DNA of 16,328 nt, from contig CAZHGD010000165.1 in assembly GCA_964531735.1 (NCBI GenBank), positions 1 to 16,328 on the forward strand. Direction: 5' to 3'. Of this stretch, positions 7,722 to 14,618 are shown piece by piece (position 1 is the first letter of the stretch; each line of letters begins with the position of its first letter). Source of the stretch: CAZHGD01 sp964531735. GTDB lineage: Bacteria; Armatimonadota; UBA10988. Position numbers and translations under genes: made by a program. The notes beneath the pieces were generated by a model that was given only the letters and a program-made list of their open reading frames with translations, was not told the origin of the DNA and ran no database searches.

Positions 7722-8942
7722 ATGCGACGGTGGCGACGGTGGGCGCAGATAGCAGTCTGGGCGGTGTGTGCCGCGGTGGTGACTGCCGGCGCCGAAGACA
7801 AAGCCGGTCCAGGCGGCCGCGCGGACCGCGCCGGCACGGTCGGCGACGCGGAGCCGCCGGCGGCGCCGGGCAAGCCGCCCAACGGCGACCAGCCGACCAA
7901 GCCCAAGGCTGACGGCAAGCCACCGGCCGGTGGCGCCGACCACGCAAAGGACAAGGACAAGGACAAGGGCAAGGGCAAGGACAAGGACAAGGACAAGGGC
8001 GAGCCAGCGCCACTGCCCCCGCCACCCGGCGACGCCAAAGGGGCCAAGGAGCCCGAACCTGCGGCCAAGCCGAAGACCACCAAGGACAAGCGCAAGGCCT
8101 ACCTCTACGTGCTCGATCCGAACAGCGTGGTGAAGACCAAGGGCCCCGAGAACTCGGTCGTCGCGCGGGGCAAGCTCCAGATGGTCATCCCGGACGATGA
8201 GGTGATCCTGTACTGCAACGCCGTCGACTACACCGGCGAGACCACCGGGATTGCGACGCTCACCGGCGACCTGAAGATCGTGACCGGCAAGATCGCCAAG
8301 AAAGACGGTCTGGACGTCATCCCGACGCCGACCAACGTCATCACCGGTGACATCGCCTACGTGTTCACCAAGGAGAAGCGCGCGGTCATTGATGAGCACG
8401 TGGTGGTGGTGCACTACCCGAAGGACAAGGCGCCGCCCGATGCGGACCGAGTCCAGAAGGCGAAGTACGACGTCACCACGCTGTACTGCGACCGCCTGAC
8501 CTACTGGTACCGCAAAGGCGACCGCAAGGCGGTGGCGCAGCCGCGCCTGCCGGCTACGCGGATCCGCTTTGAGCAGAAGACGCGCCGCGGCACCGCCGGG
8601 ATGGGCACGTACTACGATTTCGAGGAGGGCCAGAGCGAAACCGGCGACGTGCTGGACTTGGTCGGCGGCGTCAGTGGCGAGGATGACGACGGCCAGGTTG
8701 TCGAGGCCGAGGTATGCCGGCTGTACCTCGACCTGGACAGCTCGCAGTGGTACAACGTCAAGCGCGTGGTGGTCAACCTGGACGAGGAGGAGCGCAGTCC
8801 GGCCGAACCGGGCGGCCCGCCCAGTCAGCCCGGAGGCGAGAAACCACCCGCCGGCGACAAGCAACCCGGTGGCTCGGGCCAGCCGACGGAGCCCAAACCA
8901 GGCCCACCGGCGCCGCAGGCCGAGCCGGACAAGCCGAAGTAG
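7722..8942 (+). CDS. Secreted LptA (OstA)-like protein with Lys-Asp repeat linker
   Basis: 406 residues. A signal peptide (QIAVWAVCAAVVTAGA) is followed by a ~100-residue low-complexity stretch rich in Pro, Gly, Lys and Asp, including nine KD/KG dipeptide repeats. An OstA/LptA-like beta domain follows at ~125-355 (NSVVARGKLQMVIPDDEVILYCNAV broken into strands, ATLTGDLKIVTG, LDLVGGVSG). The tail is Pro/Gly-rich and disordered. YWYRKGDRKAVA (YWY at 261-263) matches the upstream LptC/A-like protein. GAGGGG five bases upstream supports the ATG at 7722 over the in-frame ATG at 7698. The gap to the upstream gene is 38 bp, so one transcript is likely. It probably acts in the periplasm in LPS/lipid transport, by homology and context only. 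No ABC ATPase (LptB) is in the window. Confidence 0.7.
   Translation: MRRWRRWAQIAVWAVCAAVVTAGAEDKAGPGGRADRAGTVGDAEPPAAPGKPPNGDQPTKPKADGKPPAGGADHAKDKDKDKGKGKDKDKDKGEPAPLPPPPGDAKGAKEPEPAAKPKTTKDKRKAYLYVLDPNSVVKTKGPENSVVARGKLQMVIPDDEVILYCNAVDYTGETTGIATLTGDLKIVTGKIAKKDGLDVIPTPTNVITGDIAYVFTKEKRAVIDEHVVVVHYPKDKAPPDADRVQKAKYDVTTLYCDRLTYWYRKGDRKAVAQPRLPATRIRFEQKTRRGTAGMGTYYDFEEGQSETGDVLDLVGGVSGEDDDGQVVEAEVCRLYLDLDSSQWYNVKRVVVNLDEEERSPAEPGGPPSQPGGEKPPAGDKQPGGSGQPTEPKPGPPAPQAEPDKPK
7947..8000 (+). repeat. Hexanucleotide tandem repeat AAGGAC/AAGGGC
   Basis: Nine six-base units (three AAGGAC, two AAGGGC, three AAGGAC, one AAGGGC) encode alternating Lys-Asp and Lys-Gly in the linker of the LptA-like protein. 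The high-charge stretch is probably disordered and may have expanded by slippage. Confidence 0.9.
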
Positions 8943-8949
8943 GAGCGGG

Positions 8950-9123
8950 CTACCGGCCGTCGCCCTTGCGCCGCTTGTCGAGGATGTCGAAGACGGCGAG
9001 GAGCACGCTCGACAGCAGCAGCGCATGGATCCAGGGGCCGGCGCCCAAGATGTAGCCGATCAGCCAGGCGGCGAGCAGCAGCCCGGCTACACCCCAGATG
9101 ATCGCCTCGACTGACCCGCCCAT
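8950..9123 (-). CDS. Small two-TM membrane protein, DUF5670 / lmo0937-like
   Basis: 57 residues with two hydrophobic segments: AIIWGVAGLLLAAWLIGYIL, a short GAGPWIHA turn, then LLLSSVLLAVFDIL, ending in a basic KRRKGDGR. The size and the 'W...GYxLG...IH.LL' pattern match the lmo0937 / DUF5670 family of tiny membrane proteins, whose function is unknown. The ATG at 9123 is chosen over one at 9165 because GGAG lies eight bases upstream and the extra 14 residues are polar and unlike the family. It is tail-to-tail with the LptA-like gene (7 bp between stops). A 7-bp inverted repeat lies in its leader. Confidence 0.75.
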   Translation of the reverse strand: MGGSVEAIIWGVAGLLLAAWLIGYILGAGPWIHALLLSSVLLAVFDILDKRRKGDGR

Positions 9124-9139
9124 CTCGTCTTCTCCAAGC

Positions 9140-9167
9140 CGATGCCAGGTGGCCTCGCCGGGCATCG
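9140..9167 (-). promoter_or_regulatory. 7-bp inverted repeat in the leader of the small membrane protein gene
   Basis: CGATGCC (9140-9146) and GGCATCG (9161-9167) are perfect complements separated by 14 bases, ending 16 bases upstream of the ATG at 9123. It could be an operator or a leader hairpin. There is no T-run, so it is not a terminator for the upstream oxidoreductase gene. Confidence 0.3.
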
Positions 9168-9212
9168 ACCCATCCGCCGCCGCGCGGCGATCCGGCCTGC
9201 CATCAGTCTACC

Positions 9213-10289
9213 CTATACGAGACCTCGCCGGCCCGTAATTGCTTCCGAATCGGCCCGTGCGTCGCGAAAACAGCGCTCGTACACGCGCATCACCTCGCGG
9301 CAGCCGCTGCCGGTGACCGCCAGGTCGGCCGTGCCGCACAGCGCGTCGCGGACGTTCTCGTAGTAGGCCACCCAGTTGCCGGCCACCGGTGCGAACCCGC
9401 TGGTGTCGTGTTGGCTGCGCACGGTGACCGCGTCGGCCGGAATAGTCGCCGCCGGGCCGCCCGCCGGTACGACGCCCTGGGCGCGCATGACCTGCTCCTG
9501 CGGGTCGATGCCGCTAATGACCAACGCGCCGTCGCTGCCGTTGACTTGCCAGTGGGGCTTCTCCAGCCAGGTCTGCACGCTGGCCGTGACGGTGATGCGC
9601 AGGCCGCTCGCGTAGTGCAGCGCCACGAAGCCCTCGGAGTCGGTCTCGTTGCCCGGCCAGCGGTACTGCAGATCGCAGAAGACGCGGTCGGGCAGCGGTC
9701 CGCCGAGCAGCACGGCCTGGTCCATCAGATGGGCGCCCCAATCGACGAGCTGCCCACCGAAAGCGGCCTTGGTGGCCCGCCAGCGCAGCGGTCCGGTGGG
9801 GGGCGGCAGCGGCATCGACGGGCGCGTGACGGCAATGTCGACGCTGTAGATCTCGCCCAGCAGACCGTGCTCCAGCGCGGCGCGGACGGTCAGGAAGTCG
9901 CTGTCCCAGCGGCGGTTGTGGAACACGCTCAGCAGCTTGCCGGCGCGGTCGGCGGCCGAGATCATGGCGTCCGCCTCGGCCACCGAGCGGCACATGATCT
10001 TGTCGACCACCACCGGCTTGCCGGCGTCGAGCACGGCCACCGCCTGCTCGCAGTGCACATGGTGCGGCGTGGCCAGGACGACCAGGTCGACGTTGGGATG
10101 GTCGACGAGGTCCTCGAACCGCGGCAGGATCGCGGCGTCCGGGTTCTCCGCCTGAGCCCGCTGCAAGGTCTCGGGCGACCGCGCGGCGATGGCCGTGATG
10201 GTCAGGCCCGGCGTGGCCTCGATGAGCATCTTGTGGAAGATGCGCCCCGCCAGGCCATAGCCCACAATACCGACACCGATGGTTGCCAT
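9213..10289 (-). CDS. Gfo/Idh/MocA-family NAD(P)-dependent oxidoreductase
   Basis: 358 residues, the usual family length. The N-terminal Rossmann fold has VGIVGYGLAGRIFH (G10-x-G12-x-x-G15). The usual EKP motif appears as VVVDKIM, with the conserved Lys at K97. HNRRWDSDF and the C-terminal-domain motif GGQLVDWGAHLMDQ (D183, H187) follow; the Lys/Asp/His set is the catalytic triad of this family. The GYGLAG and HNRRWDxDF signatures are closest to the YdgJ-like branch, which acts on sugars or polyols; the substrate cannot be read from sequence. The ATG at 10289 is preferred over 10337 because GAGAGTGAG precedes it and the Rossmann motif then starts at residue 4. It lies 64 bp after the DUF4838-like gene and has its own promoter candidate, so it may be transcribed independently. 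Confidence 0.92.
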   Translation of the reverse strand: MATIGVGIVGYGLAGRIFHKMLIEATPGLTITAIAARSPETLQRAQAENPDAAILPRFEDLVDHPNVDLVVLATPHHVHCEQAVAVLDAGKPVVVDKIMCRSVAEADAMISAADRAGKLLSVFHNRRWDSDFLTVRAALEHGLLGEIYSVDIAVTRPSMPLPPPTGPLRWRATKAAFGGQLVDWGAHLMDQAVLLGGPLPDRVFCDLQYRWPGNETDSEGFVALHYASGLRITVTASVQTWLEKPHWQVNGSDGALVISGIDPQEQVMRAQGVVPAGGPAATIPADAVTVRSQHDTSGFAPVAGNWVAYYENVRDALCGTADLAVTGSGCREVMRVYERCFRDARADSEAITGRRGLV

Positions 10290-10308
10290 GCGCTCACTCT
10301 CGCGGGCG

Positions 10309-10337
10309 AGGCTATCACAGGGCCGTGGCTTTGGCAA
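10309..10337 (-). promoter_or_regulatory. Promoter candidate for the oxidoreductase gene
   Basis: On the minus strand TTGCCA (10337-10332) and TAGCCT (10314-10309) are separated by 17 bp, with TGA directly before the -10 (extended -10 pattern). The ATG at 10289 follows about 19 bases after the -10, leaving a very short leader that still includes the GAGAGTGAG ribosome-binding site only partly. The -35 is good and the -10 moderate. Confidence 0.45.
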
Positions 10338-10353
10338 CCAGGCGGCACACCGC

Positions 10354-12057
10354 TCAGCTCAGACCGTCCGCTTCGCCGCGGAGCGTCAGGGCGTCGACCT
10401 CATGCCCGCACCAACTCGCCAGGTCGAGGACCACGTCGAGGTAGTCGCGGGTCAGGCCCAGGCCCGTGGCCCCGAGCGGCAGGCGTTCGAGGTGCTCGAT
10501 CAGGGCGGTGACCAACTCGCGGGCGGCGGCGTGCAGGGCCAGCGTCGGGTGTCCGAGCAGCGCCTGCAGACGCAGGAAGCGCAGGCGCACATGGAAGGTG
10601 TTGAGGTCGAACACGCTGGCCTCGCGCGACAGCCGCGTGTGTACCAGCGGGTCATCCTCGGCGGCAAAGGCCTCGGTCAGTTGCCGGCGCACCGACGGCA
10701 GCACACTCACCGCGCGGTTCAGCTCGGAGAGGGCGGCGGCGGTGCGGAACGGCTCCACCTCATCGGGCACGCGACGCAACGGCCAGAGCGGCGCCATGGC
10801 GGCCTCGAAGGCGGTCAGGTACTGCCGCATCGGCTCAGCGGCGCGGCCGTAGAGCCCGGCGCACCAGTCGCTGAGGATGTCGCCGGGAGTCAGCTCGGCG
10901 TCGTCCAGCAGTAGCGACAGGCCGTACAGGTTGAGCGGATAGGCCCACCACGAGGCGGCGCCCTGGACCGTGGTCGAGACGCGGTCGACGCCCGCGGCCA
11001 CCAGGGCGCGCACGTCGGCCGCAATGGCGTCGAGGGCCGGCGCGGTGAGCCCGCGCTGCCAGTGCAGGTCGGCGCACGGCAGCGACGCTTCGGCACCGTC
11101 GGACGGTCGGGCGCCGCCGCCTGCGGCGACCCAGGCCAACGACACGCCGGCGGGCACGCGCAGGCCACGGCGCATGGCCGAGGTGGGCTGCCAGAGCACC
11201 AGCTTGCCGGGGTCACCCAGCCCGCGCACGGTGGCTTCGAGCACGGCCGCGAAGCGTTCACCGGCGGCCGGCAGCAGACCGGGCTCATCGGCTCGCAGCG
11301 GTGCCTCGGCCGGCTCCAACAGGCGTAGCGCGCGGGCCGACGGGTGTCGGGCCAGTTCGGCCGCCGCGACACGGGGTAGGGCCGCCAGCGCGGCGGCGTC
11401 GGCCACTTCAAGCCGGTCGGCTCGCGGCACGGTCTGCCGCCGTGGCCGGGCCGACTGGTCGGTGTCGCGCGTCTTGGCCAGCAGGCGCGGCACAATGTCG
11501 CCGCCGACCTCGAAATCGAGGCCGCGCGCCGCCAACAGCTCGGCCACCACCGCCAGCTCGCCTTGGTCGATGCGCCGTCCCTCCACCGCCAGGCAGTTCC
11601 AGCCGCGCCGGGGCAGCCAGGTGGCCAGCCGGCTGGTCTCGCTCGACCAGCCCGGCTGGTCGAGGCCGGACAGCCGCTCCACGATCACTCGTTCGGCAAT
11701 GGCTCGGGTGCCGTCGGTAGGCACTAGTGGCGCTGCGCCGGGCCGGAACACCTCGCCGAGCGGTCCGGGGAAGTACCAACGCCAGCCGAGCCGCTCCAGG
11801 TGTCGGTACACCGCGCGCAGCAGGGCCTGCGGGTCACGCGCGTGGATGCGCAGGGGCTCGGTCCACACCGCGTGATCGGCGCCGCGAGGAATGCGCCAGA
11901 CGCGACGCCTCAGGCTGCGCCGGGTCTCCACGCGGTCGAGCAGCGGCTGCCGGGCCGCGGTGGTGTAGCGCACCAGTTCCGATGCAGCCAGCAGCAGGAC
12001 GGGGTCGGGCGAGGAGAGCAGCACTCGCGGCGGCTGGACCACCAGGATGACGGACAC
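10354..12057 (-). CDS. DUF4838-like protein (GH67 alpha-glucuronidase-like N-terminal region)
   Basis: 567 residues. The N-terminus (VLLLAASELVRYTT, ~20-33) and LLRAVYRHLERLGWRWYFPGPLGEVF (~80-105, split here as AVYRHLERLGWRW and YFPGPLGEVF) match the small domain found ahead of alpha-glucuronidase-like proteins. The region ~368-418 (WAYPLNLYGLSLLLDD, DILSDWCAGLYGRAAEPM) matches the core of DUF4838. The central part is Ala/Arg-rich and shows no recognisable catalytic motif. DUF4838 proteins are thought to act on glycans but are biochemically poorly characterised. No signal peptide is visible, unlike many relatives. The start is a GTG with GGAG seven bases upstream. It follows the M48-like gene by 20 bp, so co-transcription is likely, and lies 64 bp before a Gfo/Idh/MocA oxidoreductase, a common sugar-metabolism pairing. 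Confidence 0.75.
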   Translation of the reverse strand: MSVILVVQPPRVLLSSPDPVLLLAASELVRYTTAARQPLLDRVETRRSLRRRVWRIPRGADHAVWTEPLRIHARDPQALLRAVYRHLERLGWRWYFPGPLGEVFRPGAAPLVPTDGTRAIAERVIVERLSGLDQPGWSSETSRLATWLPRRGWNCLAVEGRRIDQGELAVVAELLAARGLDFEVGGDIVPRLLAKTRDTDQSARPRRQTVPRADRLEVADAAALAALPRVAAAELARHPSARALRLLEPAEAPLRADEPGLLPAAGERFAAVLEATVRGLGDPGKLVLWQPTSAMRRGLRVPAGVSLAWVAAGGGARPSDGAEASLPCADLHWQRGLTAPALDAIAADVRALVAAGVDRVSTTVQGAASWWAYPLNLYGLSLLLDDAELTPGDILSDWCAGLYGRAAEPMRQYLTAFEAAMAPLWPLRRVPDEVEPFRTAAALSELNRAVSVLPSVRRQLTEAFAAEDDPLVHTRLSREASVFDLNTFHVRLRFLRLQALLGHPTLALHAAARELVTALIEHLERLPLGATGLGLTRDYLDVVLDLASWCGHEVDALTLRGEADGLS

Positions 12058-12077
12058 AGCGACGCTCCGTGACCAGA

Positions 12078-13049
12078 CTAGCCGCCGGCTCGTTGCGGAG
12101 CCGTCAGCAGCTTGTCCATGCGGACCTCCATCTTCTCCAGTTCGGCGTCGAACTTCGCATCGTTGTCGGCCTGGGTGAGATGGGAGACGCGCTCCTTCAA
12201 GCCCGGGATGTGGTCCATCATGCGCCCGAGGATCATCTGGTACTCGACGTCTTCGGCTTTGGCCTCCATCGTCGAGCGCGACAGGAACGACTGCAGTTGC
12301 GCGCGCTGGGAGTCGGAGATGGACGCCGAGGTGTAGCTGAGCTGCTTGACCAGCGTCAGGATGAGCAGCCGGTAGTCACCGCGCAGCAGCAGCAGCGCCA
12401 CGCGGTCGGCCACGTGGTTGGAGATCTCCAGGTAGGGCGACAAGATGCTGGTGACCGCCATGAGCGGCAGGCAGATGATGCGCCAGAAGGCCGAGGCGTC
12501 CCGAAGGGTCACAATCAGGGTGCGCCAGAACACCGTTCCGGCCTTGATATGCCCGATCATCGTGGCCAACAGGCCCTCGAACTCGCGCGGCGACAGCACC
12601 TGCAGCAGGCGGCTGGAGACGACCAGGTACGGCGAGCCCAGCCCCCGCACGGACGCGCGCACATCCGGCGAGTCGACGATATACACCTCGGGCTGCTTCT
12701 TGATCTCGAGCAGTCGGCAGAACTGGAAGATCTGGTTGCGCAGCTCGGGGTGGTTCGACCCGGAGACCTTGCTGCGCGGGTACGCCTTGACCAGGCGGCG
12801 CTTCTGCTGGCCGACCTGGATCAGGACGCCGACCATGCTGAGAATCAGCCAGTAGAGCAGGTCCTTGCCGATGGTGCTGACGAACGAGACGCCGGGCATG
12901 ACGACCAGCGCCATGATGATCACCACGCCATAGGCGAACCCCGGCAGCCCGAGTGCCAGCAGCTTGTAGGTCAGCTCGCTGGGGTCGCGCAGCTTGCGGA
13001 CGTCAATTCGGGGCAGCTCGACCTTCTTGACCTTAAGCTGCTTGCCCAC
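12078..13049 (-). CDS. M48/HtpX-like membrane protein lacking zinc ligands (probable pseudopeptidase)
   Basis: 323 residues. Two N-terminal membrane segments (~31-52, 62-80) are followed by an M48-like domain: VYIVDSPDVRASVRGLGSPYL, VVSSRLLQVLSPREFEGLLA, then T163-M164-I165-G166-H167-IKAG where active members have HExxH, a hydrophobic segment (~190-208), and N211-H-V-A-D215-R where active members have ExxAD. Of the three zinc ligands and the catalytic Glu only H167 remains, so it should not be an active protease. The C-terminus is a charged helix (AEDVEYQMILGRMMDHIPG ... DAELEKMEVRMDKLL), possibly coiled coil. The start is a GTG with an excellent GGAGG six bases upstream. It lies between the CorC-like pair and the DUF4838-like gene on one strand. 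A scaffold or regulatory role is inference. Confidence 0.85.
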   Translation of the reverse strand: MGKQLKVKKVELPRIDVRKLRDPSELTYKLLALGLPGFAYGVVIIMALVVMPGVSFVSTIGKDLLYWLILSMVGVLIQVGQQKRRLVKAYPRSKVSGSNHPELRNQIFQFCRLLEIKKQPEVYIVDSPDVRASVRGLGSPYLVVSSRLLQVLSPREFEGLLATMIGHIKAGTVFWRTLIVTLRDASAFWRIICLPLMAVTSILSPYLEISNHVADRVALLLLRGDYRLLILTLVKQLSYTSASISDSQRAQLQSFLSRSTMEAKAEDVEYQMILGRMMDHIPGLKERVSHLTQADNDAKFDAELEKMEVRMDKLLTAPQRAGG

Positions 13050-13083
13050 GGGGCGCCTCCGTTCTGGCGATGCGACGGGTGTC

Positions 13084-13089
13084 AGTATA
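13084..13089 (-). promoter_or_regulatory. -10-like box TATACT upstream of the M48-like gene
   Basis: TATACT on the minus strand lies right after the stop codon of the upstream CorC-like gene and about 35 bases before the GTG at 13049. No good -35 is seen at 17 bp (it would fall inside the upstream gene). It may let the M48-like gene be transcribed separately. Confidence 0.35.
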
Positions 13090-13091
13090 CA

Positions 13092-14618
13092 TCAGACAAG
13101 GTGCGACGCATCACCGGGCTCGTCACTCGCGCGCTCGAACCGCACCCGGCTGGCGCCGTCATCGGTGACCAGCCAGCACGCGCGCCAGCCGCGCCAGCGG
13201 ACCTCGCGGCGCGCCGGCTCGGTGGCCGTCACAAACGCGAACAGGTCAGCCGCCACTGCGCCGCCGGTGGCCTCGGTCTCGATGCCGAGGGCCGCGGCCA
13301 CCTGCTGCAGCGGCAGCTCGGCGGGCACCTCGACCAGCCTGCCCTCGGGCGCCCAGTCGGCCGCCGGCGGCTCGTCGTCGGCACGCTCCTGCACCAGCGC
13401 GGCCACCTCGACGATGCGCGTGCCGTCCACGGCCAGCGTCTGGAGCAACACGCGTTGGCGCTCCAGCGGCCAGATGACCACCTCGCCGGGCTCCGGCAGG
13501 TCGCCGCTCAGCAGCAGCACCTGCCCGCCGACGGTGTTCACTTCGAGCTCGTCGGGCAGCTCGAGTGACAGGGCCTCACCCAGCTCGTCGAGCGCGGTCC
13601 GCGCCGGGACCAGCCAGCCACCTGCGGGCCGCGGACGAATACCCATCGCCGCGGTGTCGGTCTCGTCGTGGATCTCGCCGACGATCTCCTCGACCACATC
13701 CTCCACCGTGACCAGTCCCGCCGTGCCGCCGAACTCGTCGACCACCACCGCCACCGAGCTCTTGGCGGCGCGCATCTGCCGCAGGAGCTGGTCCAGCCGC
13801 GTGGTCTCGGTCACCAACAGCGGTGGCCGGGCCAGATCGGCCGCCACACCGTCGCGCGGCAGCCAGGCCAGCACATCACGGGCATGGGCGACGCCGACCA
13901 CGTCCTCGCGCGACTCACCGGTGACGGGTAGACGGCTGTAGCCCGACTCCACGATGGTGGCTGCCACCTCCGGCAGCGGCGTCTCGGCCTCCACCGCGAC
14001 CATGTCCACGCGCGGCACCATGATGTCGCCCACGTTGCGGTCGGGGAAATCCAGGATCTCGGTGATCCGCCGCCGCTGCGTGTCACGCAACGACGCCTGG
14101 TCGACGAGTTCGCGGAACGTCTCGGCGACGTCCTCGTCCGGCTCTTCACGCCGCGGCGAAGGGGTTTCGAGCACCAGTCCAGCCGGTGCGCCGAACACGC
14201 GGTAGACGGTCTCGATCCAGGGCAGCGACCGCAGTGCGGTGTCCTCGGCCTGGGCCGAGGCCAGCAGCCGTGGCACCAACTCGGCGCCGAACGCCAGGGC
14301 GACGAAGGTCAGCGCGGCCACGGCACCGTCGGGCTGTTCGAGTGGGCGGGCCAGCCACCACGCGGCCGCGGCGGCCAAGACCAGTACCACATGGAACGCC
14401 AGGCGCAGGGCGGCTTGTACGGCGTCGCGCCGGCCGAGCAGCGCGTCGAGACGCTCACTGCCGCGCCGGCCGGTCTCGGCCAGCGCGCGCAAGCGCGACC
14501 GACTGGCCGCCGCCACGGCTGCATGGGTCAACGCCAGCCGCCAGGCCAGCAGCCAGAGCAGCGCCAGCGCGGCGGCCGCGGGCCAGATGGGGTTGGTGGT
14601 GGCGTCAGTGGGCTCCAC
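13092..14618 (-). CDS. CorC/CNNM-type membrane protein: DUF21-like, CBS pair, CorC_HlyC domain plus extra C-terminal domain
   Basis: 508 residues. The N-terminal membrane part (~10-155) retains DUF21/CNNM features (AAASRSRLRALAETGRRGSE, FGAELVPRLLA) but lacks the usual acidic SAAE-like residue. A CBS pair (~195-325: DIMVPRVDMVAVEA, YSRLPVTGESREDVVGVAHA, SVAVVVDEFGGTAGLVTVEDV) and a CorC_HlyC domain (~330-408: LDELGEALSLELP ... VNTVGGQVLLL) follow. About 100 further residues resemble a second degenerate CorC_HlyC-like unit (ELPLQQVAAALGIE ... VRWRGWRACWLV). CNNM/CorC proteins are implicated in Mg2+ homeostasis, with CBS domains binding adenine nucleotides. The start is a GTG overlapping the upstream stop by 14 nt, with GGGAG just before it, indicating translational coupling. 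Earlier in-frame ATG (14813) lies inside the upstream gene and is rejected. Confidence 0.85.
   Translation of the reverse strand: MEPTDATTNPIWPAAAALALLWLLAWRLALTHAAVAAASRSRLRALAETGRRGSERLDALLGRRDAVQAALRLAFHVVLVLAAAAAWWLARPLEQPDGAVAALTFVALAFGAELVPRLLASAQAEDTALRSLPWIETVYRVFGAPAGLVLETPSPRREEPDEDVAETFRELVDQASLRDTQRRRITEILDFPDRNVGDIMVPRVDMVAVEAETPLPEVAATIVESGYSRLPVTGESREDVVGVAHARDVLAWLPRDGVAADLARPPLLVTETTRLDQLLRQMRAAKSSVAVVVDEFGGTAGLVTVEDVVEEIVGEIHDETDTAAMGIRPRPAGGWLVPARTALDELGEALSLELPDELEVNTVGGQVLLLSGDLPEPGEVVIWPLERQRVLLQTLAVDGTRIVEVAALVQERADDEPPAADWAPEGRLVEVPAELPLQQVAAALGIETEATGGAVAADLFAFVTATEPARREVRWRGWRACWLVTDDGASRVRFERASDEPGDASHLV

Noticed and set aside
5799..8000. Short tandem repeats as a CRISPR array
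   Set aside because: Units are 6-12 bp, contiguous, inside coding frames and without spacers.
9178..9189. 12-bp palindrome CGCCGCGCGGCG downstream of the oxidoreductase gene
   Set aside because: It is a self-complementary G+C run with no loop and no T-tract; likely compositional.
12069..13568. Plus-strand open frame across the M48-like gene and the end of a CorC-like gene
   Set aside because: It is a shadow frame that spans two well-supported minus-strand genes and their intergenic -10 box.
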